Shown: piece by piece, positions 1 through 5,578 of the stretch | How the letters are laid out: each line of letters starts with the position of its first letter | Position numbering within the stretch: the first letter of the stretch is position 1 | Assembly: GCA_937923225.1 (NCBI GenBank) | Contig: CALAKR010000392.1 | Coordinates: forward strand, 1 to 5,950 | Origin: an uncultured Aquabacterium sp. | GTDB lineage: Bacteria > Pseudomonadota > Gammaproteobacteria > Burkholderiales > Burkholderiaceae_C | Reading direction: 5' to 3' | DNA length: 5,950 nt | Program-made: the position numbers and the translations under genes | Notes under the pieces: model-generated | Told to the model about the DNA's origin: nothing | Seen by the model: only the letters and a program-made list of their open reading frames with translations | The model's database searches: none

Positions 1-793
1 GGGGTGGCAAGGTGCCCAGGTCGGTGTGGCTCTCGGCCGGATCATGGAAATCGGAACCACGCGAGGCCAGCAGCCCGAACTCCTGGGCCATGTCGGCGTA
101 TTTGAGGTACTCGGCCGGCGTGTGGCTGCCGGTGACCACCTCGACGCCCTGCCCGCCCAGGGCCTTGAACTCGGTGAACAGGGCGAACTCTTCGTTCGGC
201 GTGAAATCGTACCGGCCCGGGTGCGCGATCACGGCGATGCCACCGGCACCCGTGATCCACTTCAAGGCATCGGAGAGCGTGGCCCAGCGGTGCTCGACAT
301 AGCCGGGCTTGCCTTCCGTGAGGTAGCGACGAAACACCTCATGGGTGTCCGAGCAGAAGCCGGCTTCCACCAGGTAACGGGCGAAGTGTGTACGCGAGAT
401 CAGATCCGGGTTGCCCACGAACTTCAGCGCGCCTTCGTAGGCACCAGGGATGCCGGCACGCTCCAGCCCGGCGGCCATGTCACGGGCGCGCCGTTCACGG
501 CCACCGCGCGTGTGCGCCAGCCCCTGCACCAAAGATGCGTCGTCAGCGTCGAAGCCCAGGCCCACGATGTGCACGGTCTGGTGGATGAAGGTGACCGAGA
601 TCTCGGAGCCCGTGAGGTAACCCATGCCGTGCTGTGCCGCAGCCGCACGCGCACGCGCCTGCCCGCTCACTTCATCGTGGTCGGTCAGCGCCCACAGATC
701 CACACCATTGCGACGCGCGCGCTCGGCCACCGCCTCAGGCGTCAGCGTGCCGTCAGACACACTGGAGTGGCAATGGAGATCGGCGTTGAGCAT
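1..793 (-). CDS. rnm: PHP-domain nuclease/phosphatase of the RNase AM (YciV/TrpH) family, 3' end cut by window
   Basis: Reading leftward from an ATG at 793-791 gives an open frame of 264 residues with no stop before the window edge; family members are about 280-295 aa, so only a short C-terminal part is missing. PHP metal-site motifs are all present: LHCHS (His7, His9), DG at 14-15, TDHD (His39), GSEIS (Glu64), HIVGLG (His75), SRTHF (His136), AHPGRY (His191) and GSDFH (Asp248, His250). Family knowledge: these cytoplasmic metalloenzymes hydrolyse 3',5'-nucleoside bisphosphates, and E. coli RNase AM is a 5'-3' exoribonuclease that trims rRNA 5' ends. The start is chosen because it puts the first HxH motif at residue 7, as in relatives. 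Only a weak GGGG-type ribosome site precedes it. The family call is strong; which substrate matters most here cannot be read from sequence. Confidence 0.93.
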   Translation of the reverse strand, partial: MLNADLHCHSSVSDGTLTPEAVAERARRNGVDLWALTDHDEVSGQARARAAAAQHGMGYLTGSEISVTFIHQTVHIVGLGFDADDASLVQGLAHTRGGRERRARDMAAGLERAGIPGAYEGALKFVGNPDLISRTHFARYLVEAGFCSDTHEVFRRYLTEGKPGYVEHRWATLSDALKWITGAGGIAVIAHPGRYDFTPNEEFALFTEFKALGGQGVEVVTGSHTPAEYLKYADMAQEFGLLASRGSDFHDPAESHTDLGTLPP

Positions 794-826
794 GGAAACG
801 GCCCCGCAGGTTGACGCAGCGCTTCT

Positions 827-854
827 ATTGTAGGAAATGCAGGCCCGGGTTCAC
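827..854 (-). promoter_or_regulatory. Candidate sigma-70 promoter for the PHP gene
   Basis: On the minus strand TACAAT (832-827) matches the -10 consensus in five of six bases. It is preceded after a 16-bp spacer by GTGAAC (854-849), a poor -35 element. Transcription would start near 820, about 27 nt before the ATG. The -10 is convincing, the -35 is not, and the -35 lies inside the loop of the GC-rich hairpin at 842-863. Confidence 0.42.
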
Positions 855-863
855 GGCCGGGCC
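842..863 (-). terminator. GC-rich hairpin after the DUF1801 gene, possible weak terminator
   Basis: GGCCCGG (842-848) pairs with CCGGGCC (857-863) around an 8-nt loop. It lies 26 bp past the DUF1801 stop codon. On the minus strand it is followed by TGCATTTCCT, which is only a weak T tract, so termination would be inefficient. It also overlaps the candidate promoter of the PHP gene, so it could serve to separate the two units or may be incidental in GC-rich DNA. Confidence 0.3.
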
Positions 864-888
864 GGGCAAGCCCTCAGCAAACAGAGCC

Positions 889-1263
889 TCAGCGCATGGA
901 GCGGCCCCAGGCGTCGATGCTGGCCTGGGTGAGCTCGCACACGAGCTTGTCGTCGATGGGCTGGCGGTAGCGGAACTTCACGTGGCGCATGCCCTTGCCG
1001 GCGCCTTGCAGTTCAGGAAAATCGCCCAGCAGCAACACGCCGTTGAAGACCTGGAGGTGGGCATTGGCCTTGAACATCACGATGGCCAGCAGGTTGTCGC
1101 CATCGTTGGTGAAGACCAGGTTGCCCCACTTCACTTCGGGACGCAGCTGGGGAGCGGTGGCAAGGATGGCCTTCTGGATCGCTTGAGCGGTTTCGCGCTG
1201 CTCAGGGCGGACACTGTCGTAGAAGGCGTTGATCAGCGCAGGGGATTGCAGGGGTCGGCGCAT
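889..1263 (-). CDS. DUF1801 (YdhG-like) domain protein, 124 aa
   Basis: A 124-residue cytoplasmic protein with no signal peptide or membrane segment. The whole length looks like a DUF1801 domain. It has an N-terminal helical part (about 8-40, ending in APQLRPEVKWGN), a beta-rich core (about 45-90: LVFTNDGDNLLAIVMFKANAHLQVFNG in outline, then a GK motif in GAGKGMRHVKF), and a C-terminal helix that would pack on the core (about 98-120). The family has a small SRPBCC-unrelated alpha/beta fold of unknown biochemical role. The frame stays open upstream to an ATG at 1332, but the ATG at 1263 is preferred because the domain begins a few residues later and the extra 23 residues look like non-coding sequence. 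No clear Shine-Dalgarno precedes either start. It is transcribed toward the PHP gene, with a 95-bp gap, and is separated from dcd by 277 bp, so it is probably its own unit. Function unknown. Confidence 0.82.
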   Translation of the reverse strand: MRRPLQSPALINAFYDSVRPEQRETAQAIQKAILATAPQLRPEVKWGNLVFTNDGDNLLAIVMFKANAHLQVFNGVLLLGDFPELQGAGKGMRHVKFRYRQPIDDKLVCELTQASIDAWGRSMR

Positions 1264-1353
1264 GGGGGATAGGCCCAAACAAAAAGGTACTACAAGAGGG
1301 TTGATACGTGACCACCCCCTCCCTGAAGGCACCGTCGGCGCGCTTCCGTGTGG

Positions 1354-1368
1354 TCACACAGCGTGTGA
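1354..1368. repeat. Short inverted repeat, TCACAC-3-GTGTGA
   Basis: Six-base arms with a 3-bp spacer (agc) form a 15-bp dyad. It is of operator size and lies 86-105 bp upstream of the DUF1801 ATG. No regulator family can be named. It could also be chance, since a six-base arm pair is not rare. Confidence 0.4.
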
Positions 1369-1394
1369 TCTGGATATCGGCTTTTTGTTCTTGA

Positions 1395-1418
1395 ACTGCC
1401 GACAAATTTGTCGGCAGT
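1395..1418. promoter_or_regulatory. Perfect 24-bp palindrome, operator-like
   Basis: The half-site ACTGCCGACAAA is followed directly by its exact reverse complement, with no spacer and an AT-rich centre (AAATTT). Neither strand has a T tract next to it, and an RNA hairpin would have no proper loop, so it does not look like a terminator. A binding site for a dimeric regulator or a dispersed palindromic element are the likelier readings. It sits about 132 bp upstream of the DUF1801 start and 123 bp past the dcd stop. The palindrome itself is certain; the function is inferred. Confidence 0.6.
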
Positions 1419-1440
1419 GCGCCAATTAACCAGCCTTCGC

Positions 1441-1454
1441 GTGCCATACGGCAC
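1441..1454. repeat. Short inverted repeat, GTGCC-4-GGCAC
   Basis: Five-base arms around ATAC could form a small hairpin on either strand. No T tract follows on the minus strand, so it is not a good terminator for dcd. It lies about 41 bp centre-to-centre from the 24-bp palindrome. Confidence 0.3.
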
Positions 1455-1540
1455 TCAACACCAACTCGAATCCTACCTCACCCAGGGGGGCTTCACATCC
1501 TTGAAATGAGTGCCTTTGTTGCTTTATCGGGCTTGATCAT

Positions 1541-2110
1541 TCAGGTTTTGGGCAGGGTAACGCCCCGCTGGCCCTGGTATTTGCCACCACGGTCGCGGTA
1601 ACTGGTCTCGCAAACCTCGTCGCTTTCGAAGAACAGCACCTGGGCACAGCCTTCACCGGCGTAGATCTTGGCCGGGAGCGGCGTGGTATTGCTGAACTCG
1701 AGCGTCACATAGCCTTCCCATTCGGGCTCGAACGGCGTCACGTTGACGATGATGCCGCAGCGGGCATAAGTGCTTTTGCCCAAACAGATCGTGAGCACGC
1801 TGCGTGGAATGCGGAAATATTCCACGGTGCGGGCCAGCGCAAAACTGTTGGGCGGGATGATGCAGACATCGCCCTTGAAATCGACAAAACTCTTTTCGTC
1901 GAAATTCTTCGGGTCCACCACGGTGGAATGGATGTTGGTGAAGATCTTGAATTCGTTGGCGCAGCGGATGTCATAACCGTAGCTGCTGGTGCCGTAGCTC
2001 ACGATCTTCTGGCCATCAGCGGCCGCTCTGACCTGGCCGGGCTCGAAGGGTTCGATCATGCCGTGCTCTTCGGCCATGCGGCGGATCCAGCGGTCTGACT
2101 TGATGCTCAT
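1541..2110 (-). CDS. dcd: dCTP deaminase
   Basis: Converts dCTP to dUTP plus ammonia in the cytoplasm, supplying dUMP (through dUTPase) for thymidylate synthesis. The 189-residue length matches the proteobacterial family (about 188-193 aa). Family motifs are in place: SYGYDIRC (43-50), the conserved [13 protein letters not shown] stretch (86-98), the GKSTYARCG nucleotide-binding motif (111-119), and GYVTLEF with the catalytic Glu138. The C-terminal KYQGQRGV segment (177-184) is the flexible tail that closes over the bound triphosphate in homologues. The bifunctional dCTP deaminase/dUTPase of archaea is a different subgroup; this looks like the monofunctional, E. coli-type enzyme. The start is fixed by a strong AAGGAG ribosome site five bases upstream. 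It is transcribed away from the nitrate transporter gene and shows no functional link to it. Confidence 0.98.
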   Translation of the reverse strand: MSIKSDRWIRRMAEEHGMIEPFEPGQVRAAADGQKIVSYGTSSYGYDIRCANEFKIFTNIHSTVVDPKNFDEKSFVDFKGDVCIIPPNSFALARTVEYFRIPRSVLTICLGKSTYARCGIIVNVTPFEPEWEGYVTLEFSNTTPLPAKIYAGEGCAQVLFFESDEVCETSYRDRGGKYQGQRGVTLPKT

Positions 2111-2115
2111 GCGTG

Positions 2116-2121
2116 CTCCTT
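2116..2121 (-). promoter_or_regulatory. Strong ribosome binding site of dcd
   Basis: AAGGAG on the minus strand, five bases before the dcd ATG, is the best Shine-Dalgarno in the window and decides the start. Confidence 0.85.
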
Positions 2122-2132
2122 AACTGGCCGCT

Positions 2133-2138
2133 ATTGTC
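2133..2138 (-). promoter_or_regulatory. Possible -10 element of the dcd promoter
   Basis: GACAAT on the minus strand matches the -10 consensus in four of six positions, and start of transcription near 2126 would leave a leader of about 16 nt. No acceptable -35 lies 16-18 bp upstream (GCCAGG at the expected place), so this is tentative. Confidence 0.28.
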
Positions 2139-2228
2139 CCCGATCCTGGGCGGTGCCTGGCGCATGCCCGCAAGCGACCTCGGCAAGACCGCCTCCAGCG
2201 AGGTGGCCCCAAAGCGGGGCGTCCGAAT

Positions 2229-2245
2229 TGGCATGGTTTTCGCAT
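2229..2245 (+). promoter_or_regulatory. Sigma-54 (-24/-12) promoter for the nitrate transporter gene
   Basis: TGGCATGGTTTTCGCAT matches the RpoN consensus TGGCAC-G-N4-TTGCA with only two mismatches in the core. The invariant GG (2230-2231) and GC (2242-2243) have the required spacing. Transcription would start near 2255, giving a leader of about 58 nt before the ATG at 2314. The motif lies in the 203-bp spacer between the divergent dcd gene and the transporter gene. No good NtrC site was found upstream; an enhancer may be weak or may lie inside dcd. Confidence 0.7.
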
Positions 2246-2313
2246 GCTGAGGCGGCACAAAAATGTGGCGCCCAACATCAGGGCGACCGCGCCGATAGCT
2301 GAGGTTCACTTCA

Positions 2314-3600
2314 ATGAGTTCGTTCAAGACGTTCCTGCAATCAGGACACGGGCCGACCCTGTTCGCCTCCTTCCTGTATTTCGCTTTCTCCTGCTGCATC
2401 TGGGTGCTCAACGGCGCCATGGCGCCCTTCATCACGGAAGAGTTCAACCTCACGCCGGCAGAGAAGGGGCTGATGCTCTCCATCCCCATCTTCGCGGGGG
2501 CGCTGATGCGCTTCCCGCTGGGCTTGCTGGCGCAGTACATCGGCCGAAAGAAGGCCACGCTGGTGGAGATGGCCCTGATCGCCGTGGCCATGCTGTACGG
2601 CTACTTCGCGGTCAAGTCCTTCAACGACCTGCTGGCCATGGGCGTGCTGCTGGGCATCGCCGGCGCCAGCTTCGGGGTGGCGCTGTCGCTGGGCTCGGGC
2701 TGGTTCCCGCCTCGGCACAAGGGGCTGGCTATGGGCTTGGTGGGCGCGGGCAATGTGGGCACGGCGGTGTCCGTGCTGATCGCGCCGCCGCTGGCACAGG
2801 CCTTCGGCTGGCAGACGGTCTACGGCCTGGCCGCCCTGGCCATCTGCCTGCCCATGCTCGTGATGATAGTGTTCGCCAAGGAGCCGCCCGATGTGGATTC
2901 GCACGCCAGCTTCCGCGAGCACATCGCCTGCCTGTTCGAGAAGGATGGCTGGGCCTTCAGCCTGATCTACGGCATCACCTTCGGTGGCTTCATCGGGTTG
3001 ACGACCTTCCTGCCCACCTACTTTTACGACCAGTTCCACGTGAGCAAGGTCGAAGCGGGGCAGCTCACCATGCTGGCCGCCTTCATGGGCGCTGCGCTGC
3101 GCATCTTTGGGGGCTGGATGTCTGACCGATGGGGCGGCATCAACATGCTCACGGGCGTATTGGTCATCGTGGTGGTGACCTTGGTGGCCTGCGGTGGCGT
3201 GAGCGAAAGCCTGGCCGCCACGACCCTGCTGTTCATGGTGTGCTTTGCGGCACTGGGGGCCGGCAATGGCGCCCTGTTCCAGTTGGTGCCGCTGCGCTGG
3301 CCCGCCTCCACCGCCGTGGCCGGCTCCATGATCGGTGAGATCGGCGCGCTGGGCGGTGGCCTGGTGCCCAATGCGATGGGCCTGTCCAAGCAGTACTTTG
3401 GCTCGTACTTCTATGGCTTCGTGCTGTTCGCAGGCCTGGCCGTGGCGGTGCTGCTGATGATGCGTGTGATGCAGCTCCGCTGGACACGGACCTGGGCGGA
3501 AAAGGGTGGGCGCGCCAGGGTTGCATCCCACCATGCGCAGGCCAGCGCGCATCGCCAGCCCTCCGTGACGCCCTCGGCGGCCACGCGCGGCAAGCTCTGA
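2314..3600 (+). CDS. nasA: NarK/NasA-type nitrate/nitrite transporter (MFS)
   Basis: A 428-residue inner-membrane protein of the major facilitator superfamily with about twelve hydrophobic segments between residues 15 and 385. Nitrate/nitrite porter hallmarks are present: Arg66 in segment 2 (ALMRFPLG) and Arg263 in segment 8 (AALRIFGGWMSDRWGG), equivalent to the two substrate-binding arginines of E. coli NarK. Two glycine-rich nitrate signatures follow, at about 138-160 (GLVGAGNVGTAVS) and 313-352 (GAGNGALFQLVPLRW, then GEIGALGGG). The start is supported by GAGG nine bases upstream and by the first membrane segment beginning near residue 15. The place beside nirB indicates nitrate import for assimilation, not nitrate/nitrite exchange in respiration. 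The last 40 or so residues form a hydrophilic tail rich in Arg, Ser and Thr, longer than usual. Expression is probably from the sigma-54 promoter upstream. The symbol follows usage for assimilatory homologues; narK would also be found in databases. Confidence 0.93.
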   Translation: MSSFKTFLQSGHGPTLFASFLYFAFSCCIWVLNGAMAPFITEEFNLTPAEKGLMLSIPIFAGALMRFPLGLLAQYIGRKKATLVEMALIAVAMLYGYFAVKSFNDLLAMGVLLGIAGASFGVALSLGSGWFPPRHKGLAMGLVGAGNVGTAVSVLIAPPLAQAFGWQTVYGLAALAICLPMLVMIVFAKEPPDVDSHASFREHIACLFEKDGWAFSLIYGITFGGFIGLTTFLPTYFYDQFHVSKVEAGQLTMLAAFMGAALRIFGGWMSDRWGGINMLTGVLVIVVVTLVACGGVSESLAATTLLFMVCFAALGAGNGALFQLVPLRWPASTAVAGSMIGEIGALGGGLVPNAMGLSKQYFGSYFYGFVLFAGLAVAVLLMMRVMQLRWTRTWAEKGGRARVASHHAQASAHRQPSVTPSAATRGKL

Positions 3601-3616
3601 TTCCAAGTGTTGCAAG

Positions 3617-3641
3617 CGGGCGCTTTCACAAGAAGCGCCCG
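3617..3641. repeat. Stable hairpin with 9-bp perfect stem in the convergent gap
   Basis: CGGGCGCTT (3617-3625) pairs with AAGCGCCCG (3633-3641) around a 7-nt loop. It starts 17 bases past the transporter stop codon. No T tract follows on either strand, so it is not a classical terminator, but it could protect the 3' end of the transporter mRNA. A second weaker stem, CATCCC/GGGATG at 3643-3664, lies between it and the terminator. Confidence 0.55.
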
Positions 3642-3664
3642 GCATCCCCGCCATCCGCGGGATG

Positions 3665-3698
3665 AACCGGGCTGCTCCCTCGGCTGCCCGGTTTTTTT
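3665..3698 (+). terminator. Rho-independent terminator of the nitrate transporter gene
   Basis: AACCGGGC (3665-3672) pairs with GCCCGGTT (3686-3693), and a run of seven T (3692-3698) follows. The orientation serves the plus-strand transporter gene. In the other direction only TT follows the stem, so it should work poorly for the convergent kinase/phosphatase gene, whose stop codon is just 11 bp away. Confidence 0.88.
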
Positions 3699-3709
3699 GC
3701 GCCCTGATC

Positions 3710-5431
3710 TCAGCGGCTGGGCAGGAAGATCAGCCAGTAAAGCAACAACAGGTTGAACAACACGGAGATCGCCAACGCCACCTTCCAGATGGCCTGCGGA
3801 TCACGCGTCATCAAGGGTGTACCGCCGGGGGCCTGCAAGGGCCGGGAGGCGCCCCGCTCCAGGGCCAGCAGAAACTCTTCGGCGGTTTCGAAGCGCTGGC
3901 GGGGATCACGTGCCACGGCCTTGAGCACGATGTGGTCCAGCCAGATGGGCACGTCGGGCCGCCTGCGCGAAGGGGCCTGGGGGTCACGCCGGTACCGGCC
4001 GGTCTGGTAGGGCTCGATCTCGCCGTAGGGCAGGTGCCCGGTCAGCCACTGGTAGAGCGTCACGCCCAGCGCGAACAGGTCACTCTGCGGCGTGGCCTGC
4101 GAGAGTTCCGGGTCATCGGACCACTGCTCCGGGTTGATGTAGCTGGGGGTGCCGGCATGCAGGGCGCGCAGCGATTTGGGCTCCTGCCCCGAGAGCGCGA
4201 CGCCCAGGTCCAGCAGGCGCCACAGGCCATCGGCACCAAGATGGACATTGTCGGGTTTGACATCGCGGTGGATCACACCGATCTGGTGCAACCGCCCCAG
4301 GGCACGGCAGATGGCGCTGGCGCCTTCGACGATCTCGGCCACGGCAAAACGGCGCTCCGGCAGCAGTTCATGCAAGGCCTTCCCTTCGATCCATTCGAAG
4401 AGCGCATAGAAGTAAGTGGGCTCGTCGCGCTCGATGCAGCGCACCAGGCCCCGGGCACCCCGCTCGGTGGCACGGGCGCTGAGCCAGGCCTCGTGGGCCA
4501 GCATGGCGCGTTCCTCCGGATCGCTGGCGCGGGCTTCGTGCAGCGTCTTGAGTGCCAGCAGTGCACCGTTTCGCCGGTCTCTCACCTTGTAGAGGCGGTG
4601 CACGCCGTTGCTGGCCACTTGCGCCATCACGGCGAGGTCATCGAGCACATCGCCTTCGCTCAGGCGCTGCGGCACCGGCAGTTGGCGGGCTCGTCGCTGG
4701 GCGTCGTCCTGCAAGGCAGCTGCCAGGCCTAGAACACGGATCACCAGGGCCGTGGCGTTGTCACGGCTGCCCGCAGCCAGGGCCTTGTCCACCAGGGCCT
4801 GGCTGGCCTCCTGCGCCGTGCCCTGTGCCGCAATGGTGGCGATCTGGGCGCGCTTGAGTGCGCCGTGCACCCCATCGCTGGTGAGCACGAAGATGTCGCC
4901 GATCTGCACGTCGCCTTCGCTGTGGTCGACGCGGACGGCGTCTTCCATGCCCACGGCCCGCGTCAGGCCGTTCTGGAAAGCGCCGGAGCCCATGCAGTGA
5001 TCCTGCGTGAGCAAGGCGCACTCGCCAGCCCTGATCAGCCAGGCCCGGGTGTCGCCCACATGGGCCAGGGTGTAGCCGTGCCCGCGCAGCACCAGGGCTG
5101 TCAGGGTGGTCATGCCCAGGGGCTGGTCCTTGAAGGGATGGCGGCGGCGGTTGTGGTCGGCCAGCCAGGCGTTGCAGGTGCCGATCAGCCGATCCAGCGC
5201 GACGGAGGTGTCCCAGGTGGGCGGGGTGGCGTGGTAATCCCCAGTGATGGTGAGCACCGCCGTCTGTGCGGCCTCCAGGCCTCCGCCCCCACTGCTCACG
5301 CCATCGGCCAGGGCGGCGATCACGCCGTGCGCCTCATGTTGGGGCGTGGGGCGCACCACGGCGGCGAAATCTTCCAGGCGCTCACGCGGGCCACGCTCGC
5401 TGGCGTGCCCGATGTCCAGATCGAAACTCAT
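3710..5431 (-). CDS. PP2C phosphatase-Ser/Thr kinase fusion protein, membrane anchored, of the nitrate-assimilation locus
   Basis: A 573-residue protein with two opposed activities. The N-terminal PP2C domain (about 5-235) keeps its metal-binding acids: Asp21 (RLEDF), Asp43-Gly44 (LADGVSS), Asp186 (LTSDGVHG) and Asp224 (SRDNATAL), with MTTLTAL and AHVGDTRAW also typical. The kinase domain (about 262-528) has Lys295 (LALKTL), Glu314 of helix C, the HRDVKPDN catalytic loop (388-395), DLG in place of DFG (Asp408), GTPSYINPEQ (427-436) and Arg512. The glycine-rich loop is degenerate (ASNGVHRLYKV). One hydrophobic segment at 550-570 anchors the C-terminus in the membrane, leaving both domains in the cytoplasm. 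A kinase gene in the same neighbourhood, between nasA and nirB, is known in Pseudomonas aeruginosa (PA1782). Target unknown; the transporter or nitrite reductase are the obvious candidates. A GAGGG 12 bases upstream is a distant ribosome site. It is opposite in direction to both nitrate genes. Confidence 0.93.
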   Translation of the reverse strand: MSFDLDIGHASERGPRERLEDFAAVVRPTPQHEAHGVIAALADGVSSGGGGLEAAQTAVLTITGDYHATPPTWDTSVALDRLIGTCNAWLADHNRRRHPFKDQPLGMTTLTALVLRGHGYTLAHVGDTRAWLIRAGECALLTQDHCMGSGAFQNGLTRAVGMEDAVRVDHSEGDVQIGDIFVLTSDGVHGALKRAQIATIAAQGTAQEASQALVDKALAAGSRDNATALVIRVLGLAAALQDDAQRRARQLPVPQRLSEGDVLDDLAVMAQVASNGVHRLYKVRDRRNGALLALKTLHEARASDPEERAMLAHEAWLSARATERGARGLVRCIERDEPTYFYALFEWIEGKALHELLPERRFAVAEIVEGASAICRALGRLHQIGVIHRDVKPDNVHLGADGLWRLLDLGVALSGQEPKSLRALHAGTPSYINPEQWSDDPELSQATPQSDLFALGVTLYQWLTGHLPYGEIEPYQTGRYRRDPQAPSRRRPDVPIWLDHIVLKAVARDPRQRFETAEEFLLALERGASRPLQAPGGTPLMTRDPQAIWKVALAISVLFNLLLLYWLIFLPSR

Positions 5432-5458
5432 GTGTTGTCGAAACCCTCAGAGCGGAAA

Positions 5459-5475
5459 TGCACGACGTTGGTGCA
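5459..5475. promoter_or_regulatory. NtrC (NR-I) binding site
   Basis: TGCACGACGTTGGTGCA fits the enteric NtrC consensus TGCACYANNNTGGTGCA at every fixed position except the sixth. The flanks extend the dyad to GAAATGCAC-7-GTGCATTTC (5455-5479). Its centre is about 138 bp upstream of the predicted nirB start point, a usual distance for an NtrC enhancer working by DNA looping. That one site lies between two divergent genes suggests it may serve both. Confidence 0.72.
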
Positions 5476-5500
5476 TTTCTCATGTCTACGTGCAGTGGTT

Positions 5501-5517
5501 ACGCAAGAAATCTGCCC
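5501..5517 (-). promoter_or_regulatory. Candidate sigma-54 promoter toward the kinase/phosphatase gene
   Basis: On the minus strand GGGCAGATTTCTTGCGT has the -24 GG (5516-5515) and -12 GC (5504-5503) with correct spacing and an intact TTGC. It differs from consensus at the first T and at CG after TGGCA. Transcription would start near 5491, with a leader of about 60 nt. The NtrC site would then lie downstream of the start point, which is unusual, so this is a weaker call than the other two. Confidence 0.42.
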
Positions 5518-5529
5518 GAAAACCCCATT

Positions 5530-5544
5530 CCTGGCATAGCCAGG
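5530..5544. repeat. CCTGGC-3-GCCAGG dyad in the divergent control region
   Basis: Perfect six-base arms around ATA form a 15-bp operator-sized inverted repeat. It is centred about 68 bp before the predicted nirB start point and about 46 bp before the predicted start of the opposite transcript. It could bind a second regulator, but none can be named from the sequence. Confidence 0.4.
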
Positions 5545-5578
5545 CCGGTGGCCCCACGGCGGTGCGTGTCCGCAATGC

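Larger units (their letters stand above)
1264..1540. other. 277-bp gene-free spacer rich in dyad symmetry
   Basis: No credible reading frame fills this gap between the DUF1801 start and the dcd stop. Two short frames cross it (1202-1447 minus and 1229-1429 plus), but they overlap the DUF1801 gene, have no ribosome site and resemble no known protein. It contains three inverted repeats, listed separately, and is less GC-rich than the genes around it. No T-tract terminator for dcd was found. No convincing -10/-35 pair was found; TTGTAG/TATCCC at 1295-1266 (minus) would leave almost no leader before the DUF1801 ATG. Confidence 0.6.

Noticed and set aside
26..814. A 262-residue plus-strand frame opposite the PHP gene
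   Set aside because: The minus strand carries every PHP metal-site motif over the same stretch; the plus frame has no recognisable domain.
1425..1446. TGGCAC followed by GC on the minus strand, resembling a sigma-54 promoter
   Set aside because: The GG-to-GC distance is one base short, which such promoters do not tolerate well.
2016..2591. A 191-residue minus-strand frame crossing the dcd/transporter spacer
   Set aside because: It overlaps the starts of two well-supported genes and the transporter promoter, and resembles no protein.
2341..3654. A 437-residue open frame on the minus strand opposite the transporter gene
   Set aside because: It is His/Gln/Gly-rich with no domain, and it mirrors the codon pattern of the well-supported transporter gene; long antisense frames are common in GC-rich DNA.
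3662..4732. A 356-residue plus-strand frame opposite the kinase/phosphatase gene
   Set aside because: Its composition is typical of an antisense shadow, it starts inside the terminator region, and the minus strand encodes intact PP2C and kinase motifs.
5532..5546. TGGCATAGCCAGGCC as a sigma-54 element for nirB
   Set aside because: The GC falls one base too early; the element at 5579-5594 has correct spacing.
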